Shown here: piece by piece, positions 33,061 through 45,415 of the stretch
How the letters are laid out: the number at the start of each line of letters is the position of its first letter
How positions within the stretch are numbered: position 1 is the first letter of the stretch
Source of the DNA: Dermanyssus gallinae
Lineage: Eukaryota; Arthropoda; Arachnida; Mesostigmata; Dermanyssidae
Length of the DNA: 64,000 nucleotides
Assembly (NCBI GenBank): GCA_003439945.1
Contig: QVRM01002020.1
Coordinates: forward strand, 389,001-453,000
Direction: 5' to 3'
The notes under the pieces: model-generated
Told to the model about the DNA's origin: nothing
The model's input: the letters and a program-made list of their open reading frames with translations, nothing else
The model's database searches: none
Made by a program: the position numbers and the translations under genes

Positions 33061-36045
33061 CTCGCAGTGATCGTAGCAGCACAACGGACGTAGCAGTAGC
33101 CGGGTCGGGTGAACTCTAGTTGAATTCTAGTGTGGAACTCGGTAGTGCTAGACGTTGCATCTGTAGTAGTACTGGGAGCAGTAGAGGTGAGTGGCATAGT
33201 GATAGGGCAGGGATATTTGTTGGTTGCATTGAAGTGCCGAGTCGGACTTTGGACGCGAACTCGTCTCGATTTAGTAATCACACAGCCACCCAGTCGGGGG
33301 AGGTCCATCGGTCAGTAAGCAACACTCAGTCAGTAAGAGCCAGAGAGCTTCTTTGACGTGTCCTCTCTACGCAGTCGGCGACGTCTCACCCAGCTTGGAA
33401 ATCGGTCGGTTATATCCCTGCCGACGACGACGCGTCGATCCGTCACTCTTGAGCGCGAGTGGGCGAGATCCGTAGTCGGCGACGAAGACGGCGGATCGGG
33501 TCAACTTTTTCATGCATAAATAACCACCAGCGGTACCGCTTCTGCTGCTGGGCTGAGCTCGAGGTGGCTGAGCTGCAGTGATGAAGGAACAACAGCAAGC
33601 AAGCAAACGACAGGCCAACCGAGCAATGAGCAGAGACGCTCCCGTGGTCGGCGATAGACACCCTTATTGACCCCTCAGAGCTCCTCCAGCTTCACCCCTC
33701 TTAGCCCCGGTTTTTCCACCCCACTTTTTTTTTCTCCTCGGTTTTTCCACCCCTCGCTGCCACGGGAGCGGCCTTTGTCTTCACAAACACGAGCAACAGC
33801 GTCGCGATAGTCTCTAGTTAGGTTAGCTAGATAGAAGGCGCACCTAACCACATTTCCCGCTTCTGCTGTACCCTTGTATGTCAAGAATGGTTCATTGGGG
33901 ATACGACCGTTCGATTCTTGTGTCACATTCGATAGTAGAGAGTCACCCAGTAGAATTAAAGATGCACTGTCCTAATAAACATTACGTTGTCCTTTTAGTA
34001 CTCAAATTGCCAGCTTTGGCACGTACGATTTGGTCATTGTCGTGAACACAACGAATGCATAGTCTTCTACACATAGTACATCTATTGAGAGTTTTTTGAG
34101 CAGGCAGGGCCAGGCCTGGTGTACCCTGTTGGTGCTACGAGTCGATTTGTTAGCTGTTGCTCTGTTAGTGAACGTAGTTGGTCACCCGTGGTGTTCAAAC
34201 AGTCTATTCGTTTGCGTCTCTATCTTTTGTTTCTAACTCAAGTAACTTATATCTTAAACAATCGGTATCGAACCTAGACGTCTGATAGTTGCTGTATTCC
34301 ACTCCCAATGTAGTCGTTGTCATTGGGTTTTGTTGATGCGGTGTATACTGTTGCCATTAAAGCAATCGCTACAGATTCTGTCATTATGTGTGTTGCTTCT
34401 GTTGATTGCGGTGCCAATGGTTCTCTGTCGGTATTTTACTTTGTGTAGTCGCTGTAGACGTAGTTCATGTTCCACTCTCTGACGTTACTCATGCGTCGAT
34501 TAGGCTTGAGAACCCCTATTAGGTTTATTTTTTTTCCCACGAGGCCAGTGGCGTCCCTGACCAACCGCCAGGGTGTCGTGGCTGTGCTGCCGTGGACTGT
34601 ATTTGCTGGCGCAAGTAGTATGCGGAGAGTCAGTCTATTCGCGGTGCTTGCTGGTAGATGAAAGCAGACATTTCTTCCCCACTTCGGCGTCTTCGTTCTG
34701 TTTCCTTTTGGCCCCTTCTCGTCGTGGTCGCGTGGTCTTCATTGCCTTCGTTCTGTTCCCACTGGCGAAGCCATTGCGCGCGGCCGTCATATAAACCACA
34801 TCCTGCGAGAGAGAGAGAGAGAGCACTCTGTTCGATGTGCCGATGCATATACATACAAGTAAAAAGAGACAATATTGACTTTTGCTTTCGTCGTACAAGC
34901 ACCGCAAGATCAGCAGGACCTGTCTGGTTGCATGCCCCGTATCGGGAGGTACTTGGCGACTGGTTGAAGCATCGTTTCGTGCCGATGCCGGGGTCAGGGA
35001 TAGTTGACAAATCCTGCGCCAGGGAGAAGAACGAAAAAGCACAAGCAACTAAGTCCAACGGAACTTGAATTGAGGGCAAAATCTTCCAAAGCCAGTAATC
35101 TTAACGTGGCATGTTTGTATGCGCTATCACTCACTCGCATGTATGAGTCAACGTGGATGGGTGCTAGTGGCTGTGTCTCTCTCTCTCTGTCTCTTTGCAC
35201 ATCACTGCGTGTGACCGAGTGGGTGGGCGCTCCTCTTTGTCCTTCCACACCTATGTGCCTATGTGGATAGATGTTCAAATGTGTTATCATCTCGTTGAGT
35301 ATCAAGTGCAGTCAGTATGCATAGATAGATCTATTTCACAATGTGGCCAACGATCTGTGTATCGTAACAGCTCTATGTATGCACGGCTGGCGCGTATGCA
35401 TGCATTTGCGGCGAAACAAGCTTCGCCTACGTCGATCGACGAACGCGCACCGCTAGGATTTTCACCACCTCAAAGCAATGATTTGAGCTTGGCTGAGATA
35501 TGCAGGCTGATCCTGATGGGCAAGCATGCACGCTCGCACGCTCGCTCGCTCGAAATTCCACTTTCAATTCAAATTTCCCGCCGGCGCCGTACATTCTCTA
35601 GCCGTTCGACTGTATTCGGTACAAGGTGTCGCATCTCGGCCACACCTTGTCTCGTTATGTGCGTTCGTTTCTGTACTTCCGTTGCCGTTGATGCTGCCGC
35701 TATGTCGAGTAGGCACTAAACGCGATATAATATTTTATTAAGGACCAACCAGTGATTTTCAGTCTGCTCTGAGCCCGCGACCTTAAAGGAACACAGTACG
35801 GCTTTACGGCTCGAGTTAAGTCGTATCAGACGATCCAAGTAACGTGTTCGTCTTAAAATTGGCCCCACGATTCAGTTATGAATGTTACTTCTTCTTTATA
35901 GGTGGAGTGAGGACAGACCTAGTAGTAATAGGCCTGCTGTGGACCGCTCAGCCGTCCGAAGCATAGGGTTTGCTTTAGAGTCTTTATAGATGCCTTAAAG
36001 CTAAAACATCGAGACCAATAAGCTTGAGAGCAAGAAGATTATACG

Positions 36046-36046
<1 letters not shown>
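33061..36046. other. no recognisable gene
   Basis: Moderately GC-rich sequence with many open frames of 60-175 residues on both strands, none with a recognised domain. It holds a GA run at about 34807-34825 and CT runs near 35177-35190. Confidence 0.4.

Positions 36047-36114
<68 letters not shown>
36047..36114. repeat. (TATG)n followed by (TA)n
   Basis: About seven TATG units (36050-36078) pass directly into about 18 TA units. Confidence 0.93.
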
Positions 36115-36117
<3 letters not shown>

Positions 36118-36194
36118 GAGAGCGAAAAGTTTCGATACACACTTTACTTACGATACACTAAAATTCAGCATTTATGTATTTTTCTAAAGTATTT

Positions 36195-36470
36195 TTATTC
36201 ATTTAAAAAATATTTGCCGCCTGTTGCAATACGCTCAGGCCATCTTATTTCCCACTTTTTAAAAAAAATTGAAATGCGTTCTTCGGAACCAAGTTGAGTT
36301 GCTCCTGCCAATTTTTCTGTAGTCTCGACACGTATCTTCTCTTCAGAATCTTTTATTTCTAGGAAAAGGTAGTACGGAACCAGGTCCAATGAATAGGAAG
36401 ATTGCCGAAATATAGAAATCAAATGTTTTTTCAAATAATCCAAAATTGGTAAAAATGTGTGCACCGGTGC
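36195..36470 (-). pseudogene. mariner-like transposase C-terminal relic, third Asp lost
   Basis: The minus-strand frame reads LPILDYLKKHLISIFRQSSY, then SLDLVPYYLFLEIKDSEEK. It ends FFKKWEIRWPERIATGGKYF. This follows the mariner pattern Y-S-P-D-L-x-P-x-D-(Y/F)-F-L-F…(W)-x-x-R-W-x-x-C-(I/V)-x-x-x-G-x-Y-F, but the catalytic Asp position is Tyr (VPYYLF) and the Cys is replaced. Upstream frames to 36709 may be further remnants. It belongs to a different lineage from the mariners at 1.7 and 60 kb. No terminal inverted repeats were identified. Confidence 0.6.
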
Positions 36471-36844
36471 GTGTTCGCGATGGCGTATTCAAAAGTTGTT
36501 TTCCCAGAGTTCAGGCCTGTTGCGTCACATGTGCTCGCGCAACCTTCGTTAAATTTTGCCGTAGTATTCCGTCGTGGCCATACACTCAGACGGAAAAAAT
36601 CGTGGAAGATAGTTTCCTTGTAATCAAATACAGTAGGGATGTAATATATATCTATATATACTGTTTCTCTTAAGTCGGTTTTTTTAGTCGGTTCAATGCG
36701 TGTTGTCATGACTTGGAATTAAAATCAACGAACGTAGCATCAACAAATGTACACAAAGAACAACTAACACAGCTGTATTAGGCAGTATTTTATACCTGAC
36801 GCATCAAATTATTACCTGCTGGTACAAATTATACTTACGGTTAC

Positions 36845-36848
<4 letters not shown>

Positions 36849-36884
<36 letters not shown>

Positions 36885-36942
36885 AATATTGTGATTATTT
36901 ATTATTCATTTACAATAAGTTTGCACACTCGGGAGTGCTCGC

Positions 36943-37033
<91 letters not shown>
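36849..37033. repeat. (TA)n tracts, partly interrupted by TGTATA
   Basis: TA runs at 36849-36880 and 36951-37033. The second is split by TATGTATATA at about 36974 and 37020. Confidence 0.93.
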
Positions 37034-40000
37034 TTGTTCTGAAATTGTGTCGACGCTTTGTTTGTGTCAAACGGTGCTAATGTCGTTTTCTAGGTGGCCG
37101 TATTCGCTATGAAGCTAACGAAGCCTTGAAGTAAACCCCTAGCCGCAACTTCTATCGATGAACTATGTTATTTGAGATAGTCCAAGTGTGTCGTTGCCCT
37201 AAATGAACCACTCAGAGAGCAGTAATAAGGTCCTGCACGTCTAATATGAGTTGAAACTGCCTCGTTCGCCGCACTAAAGAGATTATCGAGAATAAGATAT
37301 GGCAAAATTCCCGGAACTGTTTTGCTTGTTATGTAAGCTCTCGGTGACAAACACAAACAAATATTGCAGATTTATCCATCATTCACAGATTTGTAGATTT
37401 AGGTTCGTTGAGTTTCTACGAATGTTTCACCTGTTCGATCATAGCACGTTAGTTGAAGACGCAATTAAGCATGCCCGGTTAGGAACTTCTAACACGTAGG
37501 CAACAAACCATATTAAGATAAATTACAATTCTAGATATGGTTGCGTAGTATTTTTTTATTACTGTCAAGTGTTTGTTGTTTCTCTATGTTTGCATTTTTT
37601 GCGTAGACTATATGGCATTGCATGGTGACGCAACGTCTCACGCGATGCGCCGGCCACTGCGTCCGATGTCCAGAAGATGAACTATTGAACCGAGACAAAC
37701 TTAACAGGAGAATGGCTTCTTTCTGAACCCTGCAATTATTTATCCCTACCGACGTCAAGTACTTGTTGTCCTCTTTTGCTTCATCTGTTTCTTCTTCGTC
37801 GTCGTGTTCGTCGTCTCACGTTGTGCTAGTTCTCTAGTTGCCTTGAATTTCTATCTGTTTTCTTTTCGTCTTCTGTTTCACGCGGTTTTTCACGCAAGCT
37901 CAACTTATTCCCCGGACGCCGATCTGCCGTTGCGCCAAATTAGGCGCGAACTACCAGCGTATGCGCGCTCGCTGTCGGAGAGCTGGCGTCGTAGTCCTCC
38001 TGGATGTCCTCCTGATCGTCGCTCTCGCCATGATGATCGTATAGAGAGCGCTACTGCGCTTACTCTGATCGCTTGCGCAGAGCATGGAAAGCGTGGGTGT
38101 GAAAATGCAGTGGGCCCAATGATGAAGTGATGATGAAACGCGCGGCGGCCACTTTGCCAGGCAAATCGTAGGAGGCGGGGGGGCAAAGATACTCCAATGG
38201 TTGTCGGACAGGCCCACGATGCGAGATCGAGTATGATGAAAAAACACTCTGAGAGACGCAGATACAGAGCGAGAACGAGAGACCAAGATCTCCCGATGGA
38301 GAAGCACGTAGGGAAGACAAGAAAGGTTAAGGTCGAGAGAGCGAGAGAGAGAGACAGAGAAAGCGCGCGTGAAATACAGGAAGTTGAGAAGGCATAGAGG
38401 GGATACATGACGTATAGAGAACAAAAAAGCGACACGGCAAGAGCGGCGGTGGCGAACCGAGCAGAAACTGATGAGAGCAGACACAAAGCTGAGACAGTCA
38501 TTGCTACTGGCAGCAATGATCGCTTGATGCTGATAGGAAGTGCGGGGGAGTCAGTGCAATTTATCGAAACACCCTTCGAGGCGGAGTGGTCGACTCCCGC
38601 AGTACCGTAGTAGTAGTAGTAGTAGAAGTAACGTCGCAGAGTAGTAGTCCAAAGTAGGCAAACCCTCCTTTCTCACAGAAAGAAGACAGATAAGCGACAA
38701 CGGTGTGGCACCAGACTCCCTGCCATAGCTCGTTGGTTGCACTCGTTTTTCACCACCACCCCGGAACTCGGCGAAAGCATACAGCAGAAACGTCACGATA
38801 GCGCGTCACGCGGATGGCTCATCCTCACGTAAAGAATATAGTATATTGTATGTATAGGGTGGGGTGGGGCCGCAAAGCATAAAATATATGCTACAAAAGC
38901 TCTTCGATACATACACGCGTGGGCTGTCGACCCGAAAGCTCTTTCGAAGCTTTTTAGGAAGCTCGTTGTTCTAACAGGCATGGAGTTCGCTGTCTTGTTT
39001 TTTTTTTTGCTTTGGACGGTCTGCTGCTGCGAAGAACGTGAGCAGGGAAAACCTCAGGTAAAAGTTGGGCGGCAGAATTATACGAGAAGTTGCAATTTGA
39101 TGGTGACTACAGAGTAGCTACAACAAGTATATGCAATGAGAGCACCCAGAAACACGACAAGAACCACAGCAAATTGTAACTATCACTGCCAACGACAGCA
39201 ACAGCAACAACAACAAGTTACACAAAGCCTAATGACCTAAATGCATGTACCGTATGCGTACAACTTGTGTAGCTGGTGTGTGGGCTGGTGTTGAGTCGCA
39301 TGTGCTACTATAGGCAACAGCCTACACAGAGTGGAACTACTAGTACGTTAGAACTATTTCGGAAACGGCTGTATGGCTCGATTGCGAACAAGGGTCGAGG
39401 TGGTGTGAGGGATACGAGTGAGCTATGAGAACGCATTCGGGATAGTATTTGTCGCACCGTTGATGTGCTGTCACAAGAACTGTGTTCGTTGTATTCGAAT
39501 GACTTTTGGTTTTACATACTGCGCCGTTTTCTAATACAGGCGGCCGGCTATGACAGACAGACATGCCGGGTAAGCGCTAGGCATTGTGAACGCGCTTCAT
39601 TAGCGCTCGGTGCTTTTTTGTCGATATGTATGCAGTCTAGTGCGTAACGGCTCCCTATTGCTTGACTAGCGTAGTGTCTGTCACAGACCACAGCAAGCAT
39701 GTTTTTGTTCGGTGCTAAGACATCATGCACTCATTCGTCTCTTATACGCTGTATAGGCTACATTGCGGTGCATAACCGAACAAGCTGACTGGCTAACACA
39801 TAGTGGACATCATATTGATCAATGTCACTGTATTCATTAGTGCTACGATTATCATCATGTTTAGTGGCACGTTCTGTCCTCAGCTAGAGTTCGATGTGTC
39901 ACATATGGTTCGAGTGCGATATAGAAAGGACAAGGGTGTGTGGCAGGGGGGGTTAAGATCTTAAAAATCGCATACGATATGGTGGACAAAACAAAGTTGC

Positions 40001-40068
40001 CTCAAATGAAGTTGGAGGAGAATTAAGATGAGCTGGATGATGTTTCTAGAAGAATAAATCTATTTAAA

Positions 40069-40070
<2 letters not shown>
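37034..40070. other. no recognisable gene; purine-rich tract
   Basis: A GA-rich stretch runs from about 38225 to 38400 (GAGAGCGAGAGAGAGAGACA). The 203- and 177-residue minus-strand frames across it are Ser/Leu-rich artefacts of the CT complement. An AGT run is near 38610-38625. Confidence 0.45.

Positions 40071-40106
<36 letters not shown>
40071..40106. repeat. (AAT)n microsatellite
   Basis: About 12 AAT units at the 5' edge of LINE X copy 2. Confidence 0.93.
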
Positions 40107-40107
<1 letters not shown>

Positions 40108-40108
40108 T

Positions 40109-40866
40109 AGAGAGAGTTTACAGTCGCTAAGGGGGTCGGGCAAAGATGTCCGTTGTCATCCGTGATTTTTTTTAATGTATATAGAGAGAATAGCGCGAAG
40201 GATTAATAGCACAGGTTTAGGATGACAGATAGGGAAAAAGAGTGTATATATCAAGAAACCAGTGATGTTTGCTGACTATATGGTAGTGTTAGGGCGGGGC
40301 ACTAGAGAAGTTCAACAGATGTTGAATGCATGTAAAGAAGCAGAGGAGACACTGGACATTGTGTTTATTGAAGTAAAATAGTGCAATTTTAGTATTTAAT
40401 AGGATTGGGGGGAAATAACGCTTGTATTACAGAGGAAGGAATTAGACTATCTAAGTCAGTACAAGTATCTTGGGGTAACAATGATTGCAGGGGATGATTA
40501 TTTAGAGGAAGAAGAAATATTACAAAGAAGGAAGGCTGAATCCTTTTATAATAATTATTATTATTCAATTTTATATTTTTTAAATGAGAACTAAAGCATT
40601 GTATAATGCAGTTCCTTTAATAAACCACGATTTGAATCTTGAATCTTGAAAAAAAAATGCATTATAGTGTAGGGGCCTCTGGGGGTTTAATAAATATATA
40701 TTTATTTAGTGCGCCAGGAAGCTTCTTGAGGGGAAAGGGGCATGTCAAAATGTATGCAAAATAACGTACAAAGTAAGCTAGTAATTTATATAAAGATTAA
40801 AAATGTCACAAACAGAAACGGGTTAAACAGATGCAGCTGGTAAAGACGGCACTCAGGATCAATTAA
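40109..40866 (+). mobile_element. LINE family X, copy 2, heavily decayed
   Basis: The plus-strand translation, read across frames, parallels the 18-19.5 kb element: MYIERIARRINSTGLG, VVLGRGTREVQQMLNAC, ELDYLSQYKYLGVTM, GDDYLEEEEILQRRKAE, then GLWGFNKYIF and VKQMQLVKTALRIN. The active box is degraded (MFADYMVVLG, with Tyr for the second catalytic Asp). It starts at an AAT tract and has lost the C-terminal finger. About 110 bp (40545-40655) interrupt the alignment and look like a later insertion. Confidence 0.75.
40545..40655 (+). mobile_element. A-tailed insertion within LINE X copy 2 (tentative)
   Basis: The LINE X alignment is interrupted between RRKAES and the GLWGFNKY block by AT-rich sequence ending TTTGAATCTTGAATCTTG followed by nine A. 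A short repeat before a poly-A run is what a retroposed 3' end looks like. No target duplication is clear. Confidence 0.4.
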
Positions 40867-41844
40867 TTGTTATTTTATGGAACCTCGGCTCAACAGCCCA
40901 TCTCTTTTAACAAATGTCGCGTGTGTGCTCGTTGTTCACCACTGCGATAAAGCCAAACAAATTTAATACCACGACTTGGGAAAAATTTAAAAACATAAAA
41001 TGTATTGTTATTAGAACGTAGGTTTGTAGAAGGAAAAATAAAATGAGATTATCAATCCATTACACTGGGGTTTGCAACAAAATGTATTGGCTTTTAGGAA
41101 TATAATGAGTTCTAAAAAGGTCTTGTAAAGCTAGTAAGTTCCATAATAGTTCTAGCTATATATATACATATACTAATGCAATTTCATTTAAAAATAGAAT
41201 AGATATTCAAACACACAGGCGCACTAATGTGTGTATATATATATATATATATACTTTTGTAACGTAGCCACTGCTACAGCCTGGACGTATAGCTAACAAC
41301 AGAATCTTCTCAACATACAGCCGAGTTCACTATTCCCGCGCAAACTTTCGCTAAACACGGCTCATGCAGGTGGTGGTGGTAGGACGCCTCTAGAGTTGAT
41401 TAATCAACGTGCAACTTGCAACCCGTACGATAATTAGCACTCAACAGCCGTCGCAATAACAATAGTTTTAGCTACCCAATATTAGGGCGAACTGAATAAC
41501 ACACTGTCTGCTGCTGAAAGCGCGCACTTGGCAGCAAAATTGTAAACTTCCAATAAGCACGCAACGTCGAACTTCCCTTTATCTTCTTTCCAACGGAGCT
41601 AGCAAACCCGTTAGGACAATTTAACAAGTATATAATAAATATATATACAATCTAAAAGTTGCTATAAAATATATATATATACATATATGTATATACCTAT
41701 ATATACTTTTAGCAACGACGATCGCCAGAGAATGCGACATTAATAAGCATCGGCCCACGGAATCAAACTAACCAGTTTCATTCTAACCATAATTCAAACA
41801 CAACCTAAACGGCTAAATTCAACTTACTGTAAGCAGCTAGTTCT
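40867..41844. other. no recognisable gene; small TA tracts
   Basis: TA runs near 41232-41251 and 41664-41700; otherwise unassigned. Confidence 0.45.
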
Positions 41845-41867
41845 ATCTATGGAGTGTCATAGTGTGT

Positions 41868-42006
41868 AGAGATGAATCTCAGCGCCCATGCTGCCACGAA
41901 GATTGTTAGAGAAACCCTAGATGTTCATCATGTCCGTTTGTGCTGCTCTAAGCTCACTTGATATAAAAGGTTGACATGTGTATTTAGGTATACATGTCAC
42001 GCGAAA
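41868..42006 (+). mobile_element. SINE family B, 3' part (copy 3)
   Basis: Shares blocks with the elements at 48187-48400 and 61442-61733 (GCTGCCACNAAGGANT, GAAACCCTAGATGT, CATGTCCG). It ends with the palindromic tail GATATAAAAGGTTGACATGT…GGTATACATGTCA at 41958-42000, also present at the LINE X 3' end. The tRNA-like head is not recognisable here. Confidence 0.6.
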
Positions 42007-42129
42007 AAGAAATTACTTATAAGGCCATGTTTGGCACAGCTTTCTGTTTGCGCTAGCGGTTACGCGGGCTACAAGCAATAGACCAAAGCTCTCTCAAAAT
42101 ATTCACAACAGAGCAGTTGTCAATATTCA

Positions 42130-42520
42130 TCGTCAAACACAAGCGTTAAGGTTATTCAACAAAGCCCTGCATCAGACCCAGTAGCTGAGCAACAGCTCAC
42201 TCTGGAGCAACACCACATGAATTTGCCGTTTACAGAGAAGGAGCTTGTGCAGCAGATCTCGCGCGGACGACCCAATAATGCAAATGGTCCTGAGGGATCT
42301 ATTACGCATATTGGGTTAAGTCGTCCGTTGTTTTAGCAGAAAAGCTGCCCAATTTGTTTAGCCAAGTGATCATCGGGGGTCACACATACCTCAAGTTGGG
42401 CACAGGGTCAGGTTTAATGTGCAGTTAGTTCAAGAACAAAAACGGCTACAATGTAGACGACCCTAACCTACATGAGGGAAATATTAGTGTGGTATGACTT
42501 AAGAGTATGTATGCTGCACG
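42130..42520 (+). mobile_element. LINE fragment, start of RT domain
   Basis: The plus-strand frame reads HHMNLPFTEKELVQQISRGR, then PNNANGPEGSITHIG, and stops at about 42335. Further on FKNKNG and DDPNLHEGN occur in shifted frames. L-P-x-T-x-x-E-(L/V)…K/R-x-x-K/R-x-x-x-A-x-G-P-(D/E)-G-I is the entry to the RT domain in LINEs, and K-N-K-x-x-x-D-P-x-N-Y-R is the next motif. The RT core is absent. The clade is not determined. Confidence 0.55.
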
Positions 42521-42589
42521 TAGTTGTCGTTGAAGGCGTTAAAGTCGATTGCGTGCCGCCACCTCTTACGAACGCAAGCTAACGTGCGC

Positions 42590-42985
42590 GCGTGCATACT
42601 ACTACTACGACTACGACCATCGTATTAGTTACTATAGTTACACCAATTAGTACTCGCACGCCCGTCGTCCGTATCGATAATCAATTGCTACGTTTTGCTG
42701 CGAGACAGAATGTGCTCATTAGGAGCCGTCGCCGCTGTGATAGCCGTCGTGTCAATAAAGTGGGAGACAGATGGAAGGGAGGCAACCTTGCAAGCGAACT
42801 ACGCGCGGATAATGACAACTTACCAAATATTGTGTTGGTTTTTACGTGGATGGTTATTTTGATAATTGTCACTCTTGTCATTTTTAGAATTATTTTAATT
42901 ATTACTACTACTAATAATACTACTACTATAGCTAACTTTTCGGGCTGACTCCCAGCCAACACTTAACGTGCACGAAGCCGCTCTC
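42590..42985. other. ACT/AAT-rich stretch without gene
   Basis: Short ACT runs at about 42597-42615 and 42905-42930. A 118-residue frame across it has no domain. Confidence 0.5.
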
Positions 42986-43073
42986 GCATTGCTTCATAAA
43001 TACAAATGTGCAACCCTTGTGTCTCTTCCTGTCGCAAGGCGCACACGATTCCACTACGCCACCGGGGCTTGAC
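42986..43073 (-). mobile_element. tRNA-headed SINE-like element, family C copy 2
   Basis: On the minus strand: GTCAAGCCCCGGTGGCGTAG, an A-box-like TGGCGTAGTGG at 43061-43051, GGAAGAGACACAAGGGTTGC, then TTTGTATTTATGAAGCAATG. The B-box position reads AGGGTTGCACATT, degenerate from the consensus. ACT repeats lie upstream. Confidence 0.55.
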
Positions 43074-43099
43074 ACTATTACTACTACTACAAACTACTA

Positions 43100-44229
43100 C
43101 TACTATTTGTCAAGGCAGCTGGTCATATTGAATGACAAACATTCATAATAAATGAATTTTTAAAGGATTTGGAATTCCTGCTATGCTGAACGCGTCTTGA
43201 GTTTTTTTTGTCTACAATGCTACCGGTGCTATAATATTGAGTAGCCTACCTGTATGATCTAAAAATGTAATTATTTTTTTACCTGTCCTAGAGTACAGGC
43301 GTATGTATCCACGGGGTCACGATCTGGCATATAACTTTACCTTTTGGACCAGCTCTGTTTCGCCTCTGCCCGGTCTAGTGTCGCCCTAGCAGAGCCACTT
43401 CATCTCTGGCACATAGATAATGCCACTACTGGTGGCGGGTCAACATAATGGTAGATAAGTTACGACCCGCGCTACGTTTTAAAAAATATATAAATATTCA
43501 CTCTCTTCGCGTCAAAGTATGAAGGACATTGAAGGCGCCTCTCAAGATCAAAATAGAGTGGTTTGAATGATTACGAAGGCACTCCTTGTTGCATAACTTA
43601 GACAAAACATAGCGTACGGAATATTTTAGAGGCTTTGCTAATGCCGGAGGAAATCCCATGGGTCCTCTCCGCGACAAGAGATGTCCCTGTAAAAAGTCAT
43701 TTACGCCTAACAAGTATGCACCCTCACAAAGCTTTCGGTCTCTGGAGACACAGCCTTGGATCACCAAGATTTACTAACGTACTACGACCATATCCGATAT
43801 TCAAATTAATTAAAAGTCTCGATGTTTTCGATAAAATAAATTCGTGCCAGCACAAAGTCGCTTTAGTACGTTTTGGCTTTAAGCGCTACTCTCACAGTTT
43901 GCAAGTTTTTTTTCTAATTGATGTTGGTTATAAGAATATGCAAGCCTTTTCTGTGCACCGTCTAGTAAACTAGTTAATCACGATTGCCTACACATGCTGC
44001 ATTGTGTTAAAAGCCTAGGGAGAGTAAAAGGACACACAGAACTCAACGCCATCGTCCGAAAAGTCTACGGAGCGCGCGGATATATTCCACACCTGAAGCA
44101 AGGGCTCTAACTAGTAACTGCGACCCAATGGGTTTACGTTTTCCTATGATCACACGGTGAATGTTTAGTCTGAGACGCTATAGGCTAGCGTACTGCGTAT
44201 CGTGGTACCTGCCTGTGGTCTGTGCTCTG
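43100..44229. other. no recognisable gene
   Basis: Opposed open frames of 89 (43498-43767, minus) and 112 residues (43635-43973, plus) overlap. Neither shows a domain. Confidence 0.4.
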
Positions 44230-44470
44230 TCACAAGAATTTGTTGTTAAAATCACATAACACACATAGAAGACAAACCCATAGAAGTGCAACACTTGCGA
44301 ACATAGCAAGTGAAGTTTCACCTGGCATAGATGCCGCGAAATAATCTACAAACTCACTCTCGCCGAGATGAGCATAAACGTCAATAATAGCCGGTCCCTG
44401 TTCCGCCACGCTAATTCGCGCTTCACCAGTAATGCTTCTACACCAACCCTGAAATCGGTCTCGCACTCGA
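44230..44470 (-). mobile_element. LINE endonuclease-like fragment (tentative)
   Basis: The minus-strand frame has ITGEARISVAEQGPAIIDVY followed by AHLGESEFVDYF. In LINE endonucleases a similar strand (R-x-x-x-(V/I)…(I/L)-x-(D/N)-V-Y-A-(P/H)…F-(F/W)) carries an Asn/Tyr near the active site. The similarity is short and no other motif is present. Confidence 0.35.
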
Positions 44471-44850
44471 CATTGGCAGACGAAAAAACGGTTGAACTAC
44501 CAAACATCTCATTTCTCATCTTTGTTCAACCCTGTTCGAGCACCCTGCGTCTCATTCACGTTAAGCACAAATCTTGTCTTGCAATAAATACCGCGATCTA
44601 CAGCGAGTCGCTTATTGAGTTCAATTAATATGATATTTTTATGCAACCCTTGGGCCCGAAGCCCATGCAATCACAAACTTGGTAGCACCCTTTACATTAG
44701 AGAAAAACAAGTTATTTTTTAGCGAAGTCTTAAACAAACGGTCGCACAACGACGCCATAGTCCCAGACTTCTTCAGACAGAGAATTTTAACACCGATACA
44801 TAAGAATATATATATATATATATATATATGTATTATATAAGTATAAACCG

Positions 44851-44925
44851 AGCAAGATGGCATAGTGGCAAAGCCTTTGTGTTGCATTCGGGAGGACTGG
44901 GTTCGAGACCCAGACCGGCCACTCT
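44851..44925 (+). mobile_element. tRNA-derived SINE head or tRNA pseudogene (family A)
   Basis: It has an A-box TGGCATAGTGG at 44858-44868 and B-box GGTTCGAGACC at 44900-44910, about 42 bases apart. A perfect five-pair T arm (CTGGG TTCGAGA CCCAG) is followed by ACCGGCCA. The bases before the A box do not pair with the 3' end, so the acceptor stem is lost and it is not a working tRNA. A TA tract lies just upstream (44805-44829). Confidence 0.65.
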
Positions 44926-45415
44926 TAAATTTGTTTGCATGGTTTCCAATTTAGACAAGGTAAATGCCGAAGTGGATTAAAATTAGCCATGACATGACTA
45001 AAACCGTACACGGGCAATTGCCTTACGGAAAATCTAAAAACAAAAATTGCTGCTATGCATTCTGTCGAAATAGACAGCAAAAAATCTATTCTAGTCACAA
45101 GCGGCAATTTTGTGTGAGTTCAATTTTGTGTGGCCGTGCTGTTGCACAAACTCTCCGAAATATTTGAAGCATATTTGGCGAGAACATTCAATTTCAAAGA
45201 GTCCGCGACTATAGTTAGTTGGCCAAGTTCCGCTCTGACAACGTTTGACAACAAAACCCCGTTCTGGAAGGCACGTTACGCTCGAGCAGGACCCCTTGCG
45301 CAAAACTCTAAAACAGAATCCCTGAGAGATTGCGCGTGAGAGATTAGCTATGAACTTCGGAGTGTGTCTTACAACCACCGTCGCTCGGCTTTGTGCTCAT
45401 GGTTTCTTGCCAAGG

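Noticed and set aside
37905..38516. 203- and 177-residue minus-strand frames
   Set aside because: Leu/Ser/Arg-rich sequence produced by the CT complement of a GA-rich tract; overlapping frames are all open.
44851..44925. Functional tRNA gene
   Set aside because: A and B boxes and T arm fit, but the acceptor stem does not pair.
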